From positions 62,001-126,000 of the forward strand of contig JBGAGT010000009.1 in the NCBI GenBank assembly GCA_044226535.1: a stretch of DNA of 64,000 bases, written 5' to 3'. The notes beneath the pieces are model-generated. The model ran no database searches. It was not told the origin of the DNA and saw only the letters and a list, made by a program, of their open reading frames with translations. Position numbers and translations under genes: made by a program. The DNA is from VBCG01 sp044226535. Lineage in GTDB: Bacteria > Pseudomonadota > Gammaproteobacteria > Burkholderiales > Casimicrobiaceae. Positions 44,117 to 53,819 of the stretch are shown one piece after another (position 1 is the first letter of the stretch; the number at the start of each line of letters is the position of its first letter).

Positions 44117-45219
44117 CGCGCCGCGTCCGCGTCGTAGGCGTCGATGATCTTCTGCACCAGGGGGTGGCGCACCACGTCGGCGCTGGTGAAGCGGCAGAAG
44201 GCGATGCCGCGGACGCGCTTCAGCACGCGCTCGGCCTCGACGAGCCCGCTCTTCTGCCCGCGCGCGAGGTCGATCTGCGTCACGTCGCCGGTGATCACGG
44301 CCTTGCTCGAGAAGCCGATGCGCGTGAGGAACATCTTCATCTGCTCGGGCGTGGTGTTCTGCGCCTCGTCGAGGATGACGAAGCTGTGGTTGAGCGTGCG
44401 CCCGCGCATGTAGGCGAGCGGCGCGATCTCGATCGCCTGGCGCTCGCTGAGCTTGACCACGCGGTCGAAGCCCATCAGGTCGTACAGCGCGTCGTACAGG
44501 GGCCGCAGGTAGGGGTCGACCTTCTGCGCGAGGTCGCCGGGCAGGAAGCCCAGGCGCTCGCCGGCCTCGACCGCAGGGCGCACCAGCACGATGCGCTTGA
44601 CCGCCTCGCGCTCCAGCGCGTCGACGGCGCAGGCCACGGCGAGGTAGGTCTTGCCGGTGCCGGCGGGGCCGATGCCGAAGCTGATGTCGTGGGCGAGGAT
44701 GGCCTCGAGGTAGGCGAGCTGGTTGGGCGTGCGCGCGGAGAGCTCGCTGCGCCGCGTATGCAGCAGCGGTCCCCCGTCATCCCCGCGCGAGCGGGGACCC
44801 ATGGCGTCCCCACCCGCCATGCCGCCGGACCATGCGCCCGGTGCGGCGTTGGCGACCTCGACCAGGCCGAGCTGGATGTCGTCGAGCGACAGCGGCTTGC
44901 GCGCCCTGGCGTAGAAGCGCGTCAGCGCCAGGGCGGCGCGCTCGGTGGCCTCGCGCGTGCCCTCGAGGGTGAAGCTGCCGCCGCGGCGCGCGATCGACAC
45001 GTCGAGCGCCGACTCGATCTGCCTCAGGTTGGCGTCGAGTGGTCCCGCGAGGTTCGCCAGCGCGCGATTGTCGAGCGGCTCGAGCACGAGGCTGCGCACC
45101 TGCAGGCCGCCGCGGCGGGCGGGTACGCGGGCGCGGCCGGGCGCGTCGGCGCGGCCGGCCGCGTGCCCCGTCGCGTGCCCTGCGCCGGGCGTGCGGGCGC
45201 GGTGCCGTCGCTCGCTCAC
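44113..45219 (-). CDS. phoH: PhoH-like ATPase (PhoL) with a palindromic-repeat insertion
   Basis: PhoH family ATPase/helicase-type protein, usually next to ybeY. An N-terminal KH-like part (residues 45-110) is followed by the ATPase domain with Walker A GPAGTGKT at 184-191, SFVILDEAQNTTPEQM (Walker B) and FSSKAVITGDVTQIDL. 368 aa, against about 330 in relatives. The excess is a basic Arg/Gly/Ala head and an insert at residues 126-152, which contains MGPRSRGDDG (140-149) encoded by a palindromic repeat related to that in gloB but read in the opposite orientation. It lies between the two domains, where a linker would be tolerated. The start is a GTG overlapping the metalloprotease stop (GTGA). 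Confidence 0.93.
   Translation of the reverse strand: MSERRHRARTPGAGHATGHAAGRADAPGRARVPARRGGLQVRSLVLEPLDNRALANLAGPLDANLRQIESALDVSIARRGGSFTLEGTREATERAALALTRFYARARKPLSLDDIQLGLVEVANAAPGAWSGGMAGGDAMGPRSRGDDGGPLLHTRRSELSARTPNQLAYLEAILAHDISFGIGPAGTGKTYLAVACAVDALEREAVKRIVLVRPAVEAGERLGFLPGDLAQKVDPYLRPLYDALYDLMGFDRVVKLSERQAIEIAPLAYMRGRTLNHSFVILDEAQNTTPEQMKMFLTRIGFSSKAVITGDVTQIDLARGQKSGLVEAERVLKRVRGIAFCRFTSADVVRHPLVQKIIDAYDADAAR
44776..44801. repeat. Single REP-like palindrome inside phoH
   Basis: On the plus strand it reads GTCATCCCCGC-GCGA-GCGGGGACCC. The core CCCCGC (44781-44786), loop GCGA, GCGGGG (44791-44796) has the same arms as the gloB units and a GNRA-type loop. phoH is on the minus strand, so the element is translated from its other strand, again without a stop codon. 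Confidence 0.9.
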
Positions 45220-48050
45220 ATCGCGCTCTTGATCACCGACGCCTTGAGCGCCTCGTCGAGCGTGTCGAGCGTCTCGGCGAGGTGCGCGCGCGCGTCGGGG
45301 GAGAAGCCCTGCTTGCCCTGCGCGGCGATGATGTCGCGGCGGAGCGCGCGCGCATCGGCGCGCGCGACGGCGCGCACGTCGGGCGGGGTGGTCGGCTTGG
45401 GTCGCAGCATCACGTCGACGAGGTTGCTCGTGTACTCGCGCTGCAGGTTGCGGCGCAGCAGCGTGATGTCGCGGCCGCTCCCGAGCTCGCTGAAGATCGC
45501 GGCGTGCAGCGAGGCGTAGAGCTCCGATACACGCAGCGCTTCCGCGGGCCGGTCGACGGCGCTGCCGCTGTCGAGGAGCCGCTGGGCGACGGCGTCCGAC
45601 ATCACGAGGTCGAGCACGGTGCGCTGCACGATCAGCACCTGCGCCGGCAGCGAGTAGGCGAATCCGGGGGTATTGAGGCCCACGTCGAAGCTGTCGTTGC
45701 GGTCGAGCCAGTCGGTCGAGAGCTTGCGCAGGAACGCGGGCTCGAAACGGAAGCTGTCGGCGCTGAAGAGGTTCTTCTCGATCAGCTTGAGCGCCTCGCG
45801 CTGTTTCTGCGGCGGCACCGGGTTGAGCGGCGTCCGCCCAGAGCCCGCCGCATCGCGCAGCACGCTGGTGCCGCCGATGTAGCGCGCGGCGGCGAGCCCC
45901 GCGTCCTTGGTCATGTTGAGGCCGCGCGTCATGTTGCGGCGGTAGCGCGACAGGCTCTCGCCCTCGGGCAGCTCGCGTTTCTCCCAGCGCGTCCACAGCT
46001 CGCCGGCGAGCTGCATCCGGCGCCCGGCGAAGGCCAGGGGGTCGTTGGACAGGTCGCTGATCGCCGCGTCGGGGTCGAGGCCGGTGGCGGACTCCTCGTC
46101 GTAGGCGTAGGCGAGCGTGGGCTCGGTGCTGCGCGCGGCGATTTTCGCGAGGCCCGGCTTCTCGTCGCCGGGCGCGAACTCGCGGTAGCCGTACTCGATC
46201 GCCCAGTAGTCGTAGGGGCCGAGCGTGGCCATCGAGTAGCTCGCCTGCTTCTCGCCGGGCAGCGCGATGTTGATGGCGTTGTATTCCATCACCGAGCCGG
46301 CGATGCCGTGCGCGCGCGTGAACGCGACGTCGTCGAGCTGCGCGCGGCTGTAGATCGTCGAGGCACGGAAGTTGTGGGTGAGGCCGAGCGTGTGGCCGAC
46401 CTCGTGCATCACCACGTCCTTGAGGTCGTCGAGGATGAAGCGCTGCTCGGCGGCGCTGCCCGGCTCGATGTCGCCGCGCGCCTCGAGGAGGTCGAGCGCG
46501 AAGCCCTCCTCCTCGGCTGCGAGGTCCTGGCGCAGGCAGGCGAAGGCCTGCGGGAACAGCGTGTCGGCGACGGGTCCGGGCAGCCGCGAGTCGCGCAGCA
46601 GGTCATCGTGGGCGGCGCGGCGGTTGCGGATGCGCACCGGGTCGATGAGGATGTCGGCGTCGAGGATCTCGCCGGTGCGCGGGTCGACCTGCGAGGGTCC
46701 GATGCCGCCGAACATCGGCTTGGCCGACGCCATCCAGCGGATCGAGGCGTGGCGCAGGTCCATGGTGTCGAAGTCGGCGTCGTCGGGCTGGACCTTCACC
46801 ACCACGGCGTCCTTGAAGCCGATCTTCTCGAAGGCCTTGTTCCATTCCAGCACGCCGGCGACGATGGTGTCGCGGTACTCGATGGGGATGTTGCGGTCGA
46901 GCCAGTAGGTGATCGGCTGCTTCGGCTCGGACAGCGCGGCCGCGGGGTCCTTCTTCTCGAGGCGCCAGCGCTTGATGTACACGGTGCGCGGCGTCAGCGG
47001 GCCGTCGTTCGAGTAGTCGTAGCGCGACGCGGTGAAGTAGCCGATGCGCGGGTCGGCGCGGCGCGGCTGCATCGGCGCCTCGGGCAGCCTGGCGAAGTTG
47101 TAGTAGAAGCCGAGGAACAGGCTCCGCACATCGGGAAGGGTGGCGGGCGGCGCGCGGTAGCTGGGCGAGGGCGTCACCGGCGGCTGCGTGACGCGCGCCA
47201 GCGCATAGTGCGCGTCGACGGCCACGCCGAGGAGATCGTCGGTCAGGTGCGTGCGCGTGATCGCGGAATTGCGCACGTCGAAGGCATACGACTGGCGATA
47301 GGTCCGCTCGAGCATGCCGTTGGCGCCGGGGAGGTCGGTGAGCACCAGCGCGTTGAGCTCGACCAGCACCGCGTGCGTCGCGGGATCGGGCTGCGAGGCC
47401 ACCGCGGCGGCGCCGAGCAGGCTGTCGGAGAACGCGTCGGCGACGCTGCGCGCCTCGGGGGTGTCGGCCCTGGCGAAGAAGCGCTCGTTGCGCGCGATGA
47501 GCTGCACGTTGTTGCCGACCTTGCGCCAGGTCACGACCTGCGCCCCCCCGACGAAGGACGGGTTGCCCATCATCCCGCCGAACAGCCAGTTCTCGCCGAT
47601 GCCGCGCGCGAGGTTCACCGACAGGAACAGCGGCTTGTCGAAGTCGCCCGGCAGCAGCGCGAGCCACACCTTGTCCTCCTTGGTGTAGATCGTGAAGAGG
47701 CCCTTCTGCTCCTTCGCGCCCTTGACCACCTCGGCGAAGGGCTTGGTCGCCGAAGCCGCGGCGGTCGCGGCGGCGGCGCCCGCGGCCGCAGCCGCGGCGA
47801 CGGGGTTGGCGGGCGCGGCCCCCGGTGCGGCGGCGGGGGGCGGCACGCTCTGCGCACCCGCGACGGCACCGGCGGCCGCGGCCGCGGCGACGCTCGCCGT
47901 GGCCGCGGGGTCGGGCTTCGTGGCCGAGGCCTGGGGCAGCGAGGCGCAACCGGCCAGGGCCAGCGGCAGCGACGCGGCGAGCAGCACGGCCGCCCGGACG
48001 GCGGCAGGCAGGGCGCGCGCAGTGGGCGGAAGAGGCGGGATGGGGCGCAT
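45216..48050 (-). CDS. Zinc-dependent metalloprotease lipoprotein (DUF5117/DUF5118 type)
   Basis: A 944-aa exported protease. The lipobox LAGC ends at Cys35. A strongly Ala-rich linker runs to about residue 105. DUF5118/5117-like regions follow (FLSVNLARGIGENWLFGG, SYRAPPATLPDV), then the catalytic motif HEVGHTLGLTHN with His549, Glu550, His553 and His559, and a met-turn-like GSVMEYNA. It sits between miaB and phoH, genes that are usually neighbours, and its TGA overlaps the phoH GTG, so it is now part of that operon. Substrate unknown. Likely anchored to the outer membrane facing the periplasm. Confidence 0.88.
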   Translation of the reverse strand: MRPIPPLPPTARALPAAVRAAVLLAASLPLALAGCASLPQASATKPDPAATASVAAAAAAGAVAGAQSVPPPAAAPGAAPANPVAAAAAAGAAAATAAASATKPFAEVVKGAKEQKGLFTIYTKEDKVWLALLPGDFDKPLFLSVNLARGIGENWLFGGMMGNPSFVGGAQVVTWRKVGNNVQLIARNERFFARADTPEARSVADAFSDSLLGAAAVASQPDPATHAVLVELNALVLTDLPGANGMLERTYRQSYAFDVRNSAITRTHLTDDLLGVAVDAHYALARVTQPPVTPSPSYRAPPATLPDVRSLFLGFYYNFARLPEAPMQPRRADPRIGYFTASRYDYSNDGPLTPRTVYIKRWRLEKKDPAAALSEPKQPITYWLDRNIPIEYRDTIVAGVLEWNKAFEKIGFKDAVVVKVQPDDADFDTMDLRHASIRWMASAKPMFGGIGPSQVDPRTGEILDADILIDPVRIRNRRAAHDDLLRDSRLPGPVADTLFPQAFACLRQDLAAEEEGFALDLLEARGDIEPGSAAEQRFILDDLKDVVMHEVGHTLGLTHNFRASTIYSRAQLDDVAFTRAHGIAGSVMEYNAINIALPGEKQASYSMATLGPYDYWAIEYGYREFAPGDEKPGLAKIAARSTEPTLAYAYDEESATGLDPDAAISDLSNDPLAFAGRRMQLAGELWTRWEKRELPEGESLSRYRRNMTRGLNMTKDAGLAAARYIGGTSVLRDAAGSGRTPLNPVPPQKQREALKLIEKNLFSADSFRFEPAFLRKLSTDWLDRNDSFDVGLNTPGFAYSLPAQVLIVQRTVLDLVMSDAVAQRLLDSGSAVDRPAEALRVSELYASLHAAIFSELGSGRDITLLRRNLQREYTSNLVDVMLRPKPTTPPDVRAVARADARALRRDIIAAQGKQGFSPDARAHLAETLDTLDEALKASVIKSAM

Positions 48051-48154
48051 GGGGCGGAAGGTACCGGCGGAGGGAGGTGGGAGGAACCGCTGCGTGAGCG
48101 GGCAACGTTGGGTCGCCCGGCCCGCGTGGCGAAGGGGCGCGCGTTGGACCGCGC

Positions 48155-49492
48155 TCAGCGCGCGAGTTCCGCGCGCAGCGAATGCGGCAGCGCCGCGGTG
48201 ATCACGACGTCGACATAGCGGTCGACGAGCGCGGCGTCGCCCGGGAAGTTGACGACGCGGTTGTTGTCGGTGCGCGCGGCGAGCTCGGTGGCGTCCTTGG
48301 CGGCGTGCCCGGTGACCAGCACGCGCTGCAGGCTTCCCACCATGGCCTCGCTGGCGGCGCGGTACTGCGCGTCCAGCAGCGACTGGAGCTGCGCGAGCCG
48401 GGCCTTCTTCACGTCCTCGGGCACCTCGCCGGCCATCTCGGCGGCCGGCGTGCCGGGGCGCGCGCTGTACAGGAAGCTGAAGGCACCGTCGAAGCCCACG
48501 TCGGCGACGAGCTTCAGGGTCTGCGCGAAGTCGGCGTCGGTCTCGCCGGGGAAGCCGACGATGAAGTCCGACGAGAGCGAGAGCCCGGGCCGCACGGCGC
48601 GCAGGCGCCGCACGATCGACTTGTACTCGAGCGCCGTGTACCCGCGCTTCATCGCCGAGAGCACGCGGTCGCTGCCCGACTGCACCGGCAGGTGGAGCTG
48701 CGAGACGAGCTTCGGCACCGACACATAGGCGTCGACGAGCCGCTGGCTCATCTCGCGCGGATGCGAGGTGGTGTAGCGGATGCGCTCGATGCCGGGAACC
48801 TCGGCGACGTACTCGACCAGCGTCGCGAAGTCGGCGATGCCGCCGCTGCCGTCCTCGGGGGCGGAGGCGCCGCGGTAGGCGTTGACGTTCTGCCCGAGCA
48901 GCGTCACCTCGCGCACGCCCTGGTCGGCGAGGTCGGCGATCTCGGTCAGCACGTCGTCGAAGGGCCGGCTCACCTCCTCGCCGCGCGTGTAGGGCACGAC
49001 GCAGAACGTACAGTACTTGCTGCAGCCTTCCATGATCGACACGAAGGCCGATGCGCCCTCGACGCGCGGGGGCGGCAGGTGGTCGAACTTCTCGACCTCG
49101 GGGAACGAGATGTCCACCTGCGGCCGCCCGCTCTCGCGGCGCGCGCGGATGAGCTGCGGCAGCCGGTGTAGCGTCTGCGGCCCGAACACCACGTCGACAT
49201 AGGGCGCGCGCTCGACGATCGCCGCGCCCTCCTGCGAGGCCACGCAGCCCCCGACGCCGATGATGAGCCGCGGGTTCGCCGCCTTGAGCGCGCGCACGCG
49301 GCCGAGGTCGTGGAAAACGCGCTCCTGCGCCTTCTCGCGCACCGAGCAGGTGTTGAACAGGATGACGTCGGCGTCCTCGGGATGCGCGGTGGGCACGAGG
49401 CCGTCGCTTTGCGCGAGCACGTCGGCCATCTTGTCCGAGTCGTACTCGTTCATCTGGCATCCGAACGTGCGGATGTAGAGCTTGCTGGGCAC
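48155..49492 (-). CDS. miaB: tRNA-2-methylthio-N6-dimethylallyladenosine synthase
   Basis: Radical-SAM methylthiotransferase modifying A37 of tRNAs. The N-terminal cluster cysteines are Cys12, Cys49 and Cys83 (TFGCQMN, NTCSVREKA, VGGCVAS). The radical-SAM triad CxxxCxxC is Cys157, Cys161 and Cys164. The C-terminal TRAM domain carries the usual RTDNNRVVNFPG. 445 aa. The start is a GTG. A perfect minus-strand -10 box TATAAT lies about 60 bases upstream. It is divergent from the cobalamin riboswitch. Confidence 0.97.
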   Translation of the reverse strand: MPSKLYIRTFGCQMNEYDSDKMADVLAQSDGLVPTAHPEDADVILFNTCSVREKAQERVFHDLGRVRALKAANPRLIIGVGGCVASQEGAAIVERAPYVDVVFGPQTLHRLPQLIRARRESGRPQVDISFPEVEKFDHLPPPRVEGASAFVSIMEGCSKYCTFCVVPYTRGEEVSRPFDDVLTEIADLADQGVREVTLLGQNVNAYRGASAPEDGSGGIADFATLVEYVAEVPGIERIRYTTSHPREMSQRLVDAYVSVPKLVSQLHLPVQSGSDRVLSAMKRGYTALEYKSIVRRLRAVRPGLSLSSDFIVGFPGETDADFAQTLKLVADVGFDGAFSFLYSARPGTPAAEMAGEVPEDVKKARLAQLQSLLDAQYRAASEAMVGSLQRVLVTGHAAKDATELAARTDNNRVVNFPGDAALVDRYVDVVITAALPHSLRAELAR

Positions 49493-49552
49493 GGCGCTTC
49501 GCCCCGGGGCGGATGGTGATTCCGTGGGGGCGCGTGGATTCGGGAGGCGCGG

Positions 49553-49558
49553 ATTATA
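49553..49558 (-). promoter_or_regulatory. -10 box of miaB
   Basis: A perfect TATAAT on the minus strand, giving a leader of about 55 bases before the miaB GTG. It lies 13 bases from a plus-strand TAGAAT (49572-49577) that probably serves the cobalamin riboswitch, so the two promoters are back to back. A clear -35 is not seen for either. Confidence 0.5.
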
Positions 49559-49586
49559 GCCCCGGACGCGCTAGAATCGCGGGGCA

Positions 49587-49775
49587 GGTGTCCTGCCGCG
49601 GGTCATGCCGCGGGGGATGAAACGGGAATGCGGTGCCGCCTCGCGCCTGGCGCGAAGGCCATGCCGCGGCTGCCCCCGCAACGGTAGGCCGGCGAGGTTC
49701 ACCCGGGAAAGCCACTGTCGCGCACGCGATGGGAAGGCGGGTGATCAAGTCCGGCGAGCCCGGAGACCGGCCTCG
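49587..49775 (+). promoter_or_regulatory. Cobalamin (adenosylcobalamin) riboswitch
   Basis: Conserved blocks appear in order: AACGGGAAT near 49621, GCTGCCCCCGCAACGGTA (49669-49686), the B12-box region GCCACTG (49711-49717), GGGAAGGCGG (49731-49740), and the 3' arm AGTCCGGCGAGCC followed by GGAGACCGGCC (49749-49772). This is the standard signature upstream of btuB. B12 binding would turn off btuB expression. A plus-strand TAGAAT at 49572-49577 is the likely -10 box. The 5' border is approximate. Confidence 0.95.
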
Positions 49776-49950
49776 CACGCGAACGCTGCGTCCGCATCCC
49801 GAAGGCGGCGCAACGGCGCGAAATACGCGGTGCGGGAGGCGCTGCGGCGTTCGCCGTGCGCGCTCCCGCCCGACCGGACGTCGTCCTGCTCCCTTCCGCG
49901 CCTGTCGCAGTCATCGCCATGCGGGTCGGCATGGCAGGAAGGGAGACACG
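49776..49950 (+). other. Riboswitch expression platform and btuB leader
   Basis: This untranslated stretch includes a possible hairpin GCGGGAG (49832-49838) / CTCCCGC (49863-49869) and ends with AGGAAGGGAG (49936-49945) 5 bases before the btuB ATG. No T-run follows the hairpin, so translational control is more likely than termination. The switching partner cannot be decided by eye. Confidence 0.4.
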
Positions 49951-51975
49951 ATGTCCACGCAGAAACCTCGCGCGCAAGTGCGCCCCGCGCCACGCGGCAC
50001 CGCCTCGCCGCGCCTTCGCGGCAACACGATCGCCACCGCGCCGCGCCTTCGCCGCACCGCGATCGCCGCCGCGGTCGCGACCACCCTGGCAGGCTCGGTC
50101 GCCTTGCACGCCGGCGGCGCCTCGGCGCAGGCGCCGGTAGCCGCCGACGTCGCCGCGCGCGACGTCAGCGCGCCGCTGCCCACGGTGTTCGTCACCGCGC
50201 AGCGCATGCCGCAGCCCTTCCAGACGCTGCTCGCCGACGTCACGGTGATCGACGCCGAGGAGATCGCGCGCAGCGGCGCGTCGAGCTTCGCCGACCTGAT
50301 GCAGCGCCAACCCGGCATCGAGATCACGCAGAACGGCGGGCGGGGCGCCACCTCGGGGCTGTTCCTGCGCGGCACCAACACCGGCCACGTGCTGGTGCTG
50401 GTCGACGGGCTGCGCGTGTCCTCGTCGACCAGCGGCGCGACCGCCATCGAGGCGATCCCGCTCGACGCCATCGACCACATCGAGATCCTGCGCGGGCCGG
50501 CGTCGTCGCTGTACGGCAGCGATGCCATCGGCGGGGTGGTGCAGGTGTTCACGCGCAAGGGCAGCGACGGCCTGCACGCCAACGCCAATGCCGGCTACGG
50601 CCGCTACGACACCTGGGACGGCGGCGCAGGGGTGTCCGGCGGCGGCGACAACTGGCGCGCGGCGCTGCAGGTGACCGGCGCGCGCAGCGACGGCTTCAAC
50701 GCCATCGTCAACCCCGGCAACTTCAGCTACGACCCCGACCGCGACGGCTTCGAGAGCTACGGCGTCACGGCGAACGGCGGCTTCGACTGGGCGAAGGGCC
50801 AGGCACTGTCGGCGCAGTATTACCGGAGCACTATGAACGCGCAGTACGACGGCGGCGACGGCTTCGACGACCGTACCAAAACCACGCTGGAGAGCTACGG
50901 CATCACCAGCGTCAACGCGCTCGCGCCGTGGTGGACCTCGCGCCTTACCATCGGCGAGGGCAGCGACCGCTCGGTGTCGGAGACGGGCTTCGGCAACTAC
51001 CCCTTCCGCACGCGCCAGCGCCAGTACGCCTGGCAGAACGAGCTCGACGCGCGGTCCGCGCTGCCGCTCGCGGGCCTGACGCGCGCGCTGGCGACGATCG
51101 GCGTCGAGCGGCGCGAGGAGCGCGTCGACGGCGACACGGCCTTCGACGTCAGCTCGCGCGACACCAACGCGGTGTTCGGCGCCTGGCAGATGGGGGCGGG
51201 GCCGCATTCGCTGCAGGCCAACCTGCGGCACGACGATTCCTCGCAGTTCGGCAACCGCAACACCGGCGCCGTCGCCTACGGCTACGCGTTCTCGCCGGCC
51301 TGGCGCGCCACCGCGAGCTACGGAACGGCGTTCAAGGCCCCGACCTTCAACGACCTCTACTACCCGGGTTATTCCAACCCGGGCCTCGCGCCCGAGCGCT
51401 CGCGCAACGTCGAGGGCGGCCTGTATTGGAACGGCTCGGCGCGCACGCCGGGTGCGGCGGCCGACGCCGACGCCGTCCGCCTCGACGCCAGTGCGGTGGC
51501 GTACTACAACAAGGTGCGCGACCTCATCCTATTCGTCTGCGACGCCGACTTCAACTGCGCGCCGCAGAACCTCGAGCGGGCGAAGATCACCGGCGTGACG
51601 CTGTCGGCGAGCGGCGCCTGGCGGCAGAGCTCGCTGCGCGCCTCGCTCGACCTCGCGCGGCCCGAGAACGACGACAACGGCAACCTGCTGCCACGGCGCG
51701 CGCGCAGCCATGCCAGCATCGCCTTTGCGCAGGAGCTGGGGCCGGTGCGGCTGGGCGCCGAGGTCGTCGCGTCGTCGCATCGCTTCGACGACGCGGCCAA
51801 CACCGTGCGGCTCGGCGGCTACGGCATGCTCAACCTCACCGCGGAATGGACGGTCGCGCGCGGGGTGACGCTGTTCCTGCGCGGCGACAACGTGTTCGAC
51901 CGCGACTACCAGTTGGTCGCCGACTACTCGACGGGAGGTGCGCGGTGGTTCGGAGGTGTCCGCTGGGCGATGTAG
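49951..51975 (+). CDS. btuB: TonB-dependent vitamin B12 receptor BtuB
   Basis: Outer-membrane transporter for cobalamin, 674 aa. The N-terminus has a long basic region and then the signal core (IAAAVATTLAGSVALHAGGASAQA). The TonB box is in TVFVTAQR near residue 88. The plug contains RQPGIEITQNGGRG, GLFLRGTNTGHVLVLVDG and HIEILRGPASSLYGSDAIGGVV. The barrel ends YSTGGARWFGGVRWAM. The start at 49951 has AGGAAGGGAG upstream. The riboswitch fixes the B12 assignment over other TonB receptors. The periplasmic binding protein gene follows after 20 bases. Confidence 0.93.
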   Translation: MSTQKPRAQVRPAPRGTASPRLRGNTIATAPRLRRTAIAAAVATTLAGSVALHAGGASAQAPVAADVAARDVSAPLPTVFVTAQRMPQPFQTLLADVTVIDAEEIARSGASSFADLMQRQPGIEITQNGGRGATSGLFLRGTNTGHVLVLVDGLRVSSSTSGATAIEAIPLDAIDHIEILRGPASSLYGSDAIGGVVQVFTRKGSDGLHANANAGYGRYDTWDGGAGVSGGGDNWRAALQVTGARSDGFNAIVNPGNFSYDPDRDGFESYGVTANGGFDWAKGQALSAQYYRSTMNAQYDGGDGFDDRTKTTLESYGITSVNALAPWWTSRLTIGEGSDRSVSETGFGNYPFRTRQRQYAWQNELDARSALPLAGLTRALATIGVERREERVDGDTAFDVSSRDTNAVFGAWQMGAGPHSLQANLRHDDSSQFGNRNTGAVAYGYAFSPAWRATASYGTAFKAPTFNDLYYPGYSNPGLAPERSRNVEGGLYWNGSARTPGAAADADAVRLDASAVAYYNKVRDLILFVCDADFNCAPQNLERAKITGVTLSASGAWRQSSLRASLDLARPENDDNGNLLPRRARSHASIAFAQELGPVRLGAEVVASSHRFDDAANTVRLGGYGMLNLTAEWTVARGVTLFLRGDNVFDRDYQLVADYSTGGARWFGGVRWAM

Positions 51976-51995
51976 GCGGCGCGCCGCGCCCACGC

Positions 51996-52931
51996 ATGCC
52001 GCGCCTCGCGGTCCTCGCGGCGTTGCTGATCGCGGCGCCGCTCCTAGCGCCGCTGGCGGCGCCCCTCGCGCGCGCCGAGGTCGCGGCCATCGACGACGCG
52101 GGCCAGCGCGTCGCGCTCGCGCAACCCGCGCGGCGCATCGTCGCGCTGTCGCCCCACGCCGCCGAGCTCGTGTTCGCCGCGGGGGCCGGCCGCTGGCTGG
52201 CCGGCACGGTGGCGGGCTCGGACTATCCCGCGGCGGCGAAAGGCGTGCAGCGCGTGGGCGACGTGAACGCGATCGACCTCGAGCGCGTGGTGGCGCTCGC
52301 GCCCGACCTCGTGGTGACCTGGCCTTACACGACGGCGGCGCAGCTCGACGTGCTGCGCCGGCGCGGCGTCGCGGTGTTCACCGCCGACGCGAAGCACATC
52401 GACGGCATCGCCGTCGACATCGAGCGGCTGGGCACACTGGCCGGGACCCCCGGCGAAGCGGCGGCGGCCGCGGCGCGCTTTCGCGGCGAGCTGGCGGCGG
52501 CCACGTCGGTCGCCACGGCAGGCGCCTCGCCGGGCGCTCCGGCGGCAGGCGCTCCGGCGCCCGCGCAGCGCGAGGTCGCGCCGCTGCGCGTGTTCTACGA
52601 AGTCTGGGGCGATCCCATCTACACCATCGGCGGCACGCAGCTCATCACCGAGGCCATCGCGCGCTGCGGTGGCGTCAACGTGTTCGCGTCCTCGCCGGTG
52701 CCGGCGCCGATGGTCGATGTCGAGGCGGTGATCGCCGCCGATCCGCAGGTGATCATCGCGGGCATCGAGGGCGGCAAGGCGCCGCCGTGGCTCGACGCGT
52801 GGAAGCGCTGGCCGCGGATCTCGGCGGTGTCGCGCGGCGCCCTGCGCACCGTCGACGCCGACCTGCTGCACCGCCCGGGCCCGCGCTTCGCGCGCGGCGT
52901 CGCGGCGCTTTGCATCGCCATCAAGGGCTGA
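51996..52931 (+). CDS. btuF: Cobalamin ABC transporter periplasmic binding protein (BtuF type)
   Basis: Captures cobalamin in the periplasm and delivers it to BtuCD. A signal peptide (LAALLIAAPLLAPLAAPLARA) precedes a class III binding-protein fold: RIVALSPHAAELVFAAGAG, LAPDLVVTW, and the second lobe VFYEVWGDPIYTIGGTQLITEAI and GGVNVF. The linker between lobes has an Ala/Pro/Gly-rich insert. 311 aa. The ATG at 51996 follows btuB closely, so it falls under the same riboswitch. Confidence 0.88.
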   Translation: MPRLAVLAALLIAAPLLAPLAAPLARAEVAAIDDAGQRVALAQPARRIVALSPHAAELVFAAGAGRWLAGTVAGSDYPAAAKGVQRVGDVNAIDLERVVALAPDLVVTWPYTTAAQLDVLRRRGVAVFTADAKHIDGIAVDIERLGTLAGTPGEAAAAAARFRGELAAATSVATAGASPGAPAAGAPAPAQREVAPLRVFYEVWGDPIYTIGGTQLITEAIARCGGVNVFASSPVPAPMVDVEAVIAADPQVIIAGIEGGKAPPWLDAWKRWPRISAVSRGALRTVDADLLHRPGPRFARGVAALCIAIKG

Positions 52932-52988
52932 CGCGCAGCGCGCGTGCCGACAGGCGCCGGGACGGCGCCCACGGCGGGCGGCCGCGCG

Positions 52989-53815
<827 letters not shown>

Positions 53816-53819
<4 letters not shown>

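Noticed and set aside
45039..48218. 1059-aa plus-strand frame over the metalloprotease and phoH start
   Set aside because: Arg/Val/Glu-rich shadow. The minus-strand proteins carry lipobox, HExxH and domain motifs.
45216..49460. A single 1414-aa minus-strand protein joining the miaB region and the metalloprotease
   Set aside because: The first part is an out-of-frame reading of miaB. A lipoprotein signal peptide with its own ATG at 48050 marks the true start.
49605..52931. 1108-aa plus-strand frame running from the riboswitch through btuB to btuF
   Set aside because: It reads the riboswitch and btuB in the wrong frame. The btuF signal peptide begins at the ATG at 51996.
52953..52969. GGCGCC-N5-GGCGCC as a terminator between btuF and btuD
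   Set aside because: Only a 6-bp stem and no T-run on either strand, so not strong enough to call a terminator.
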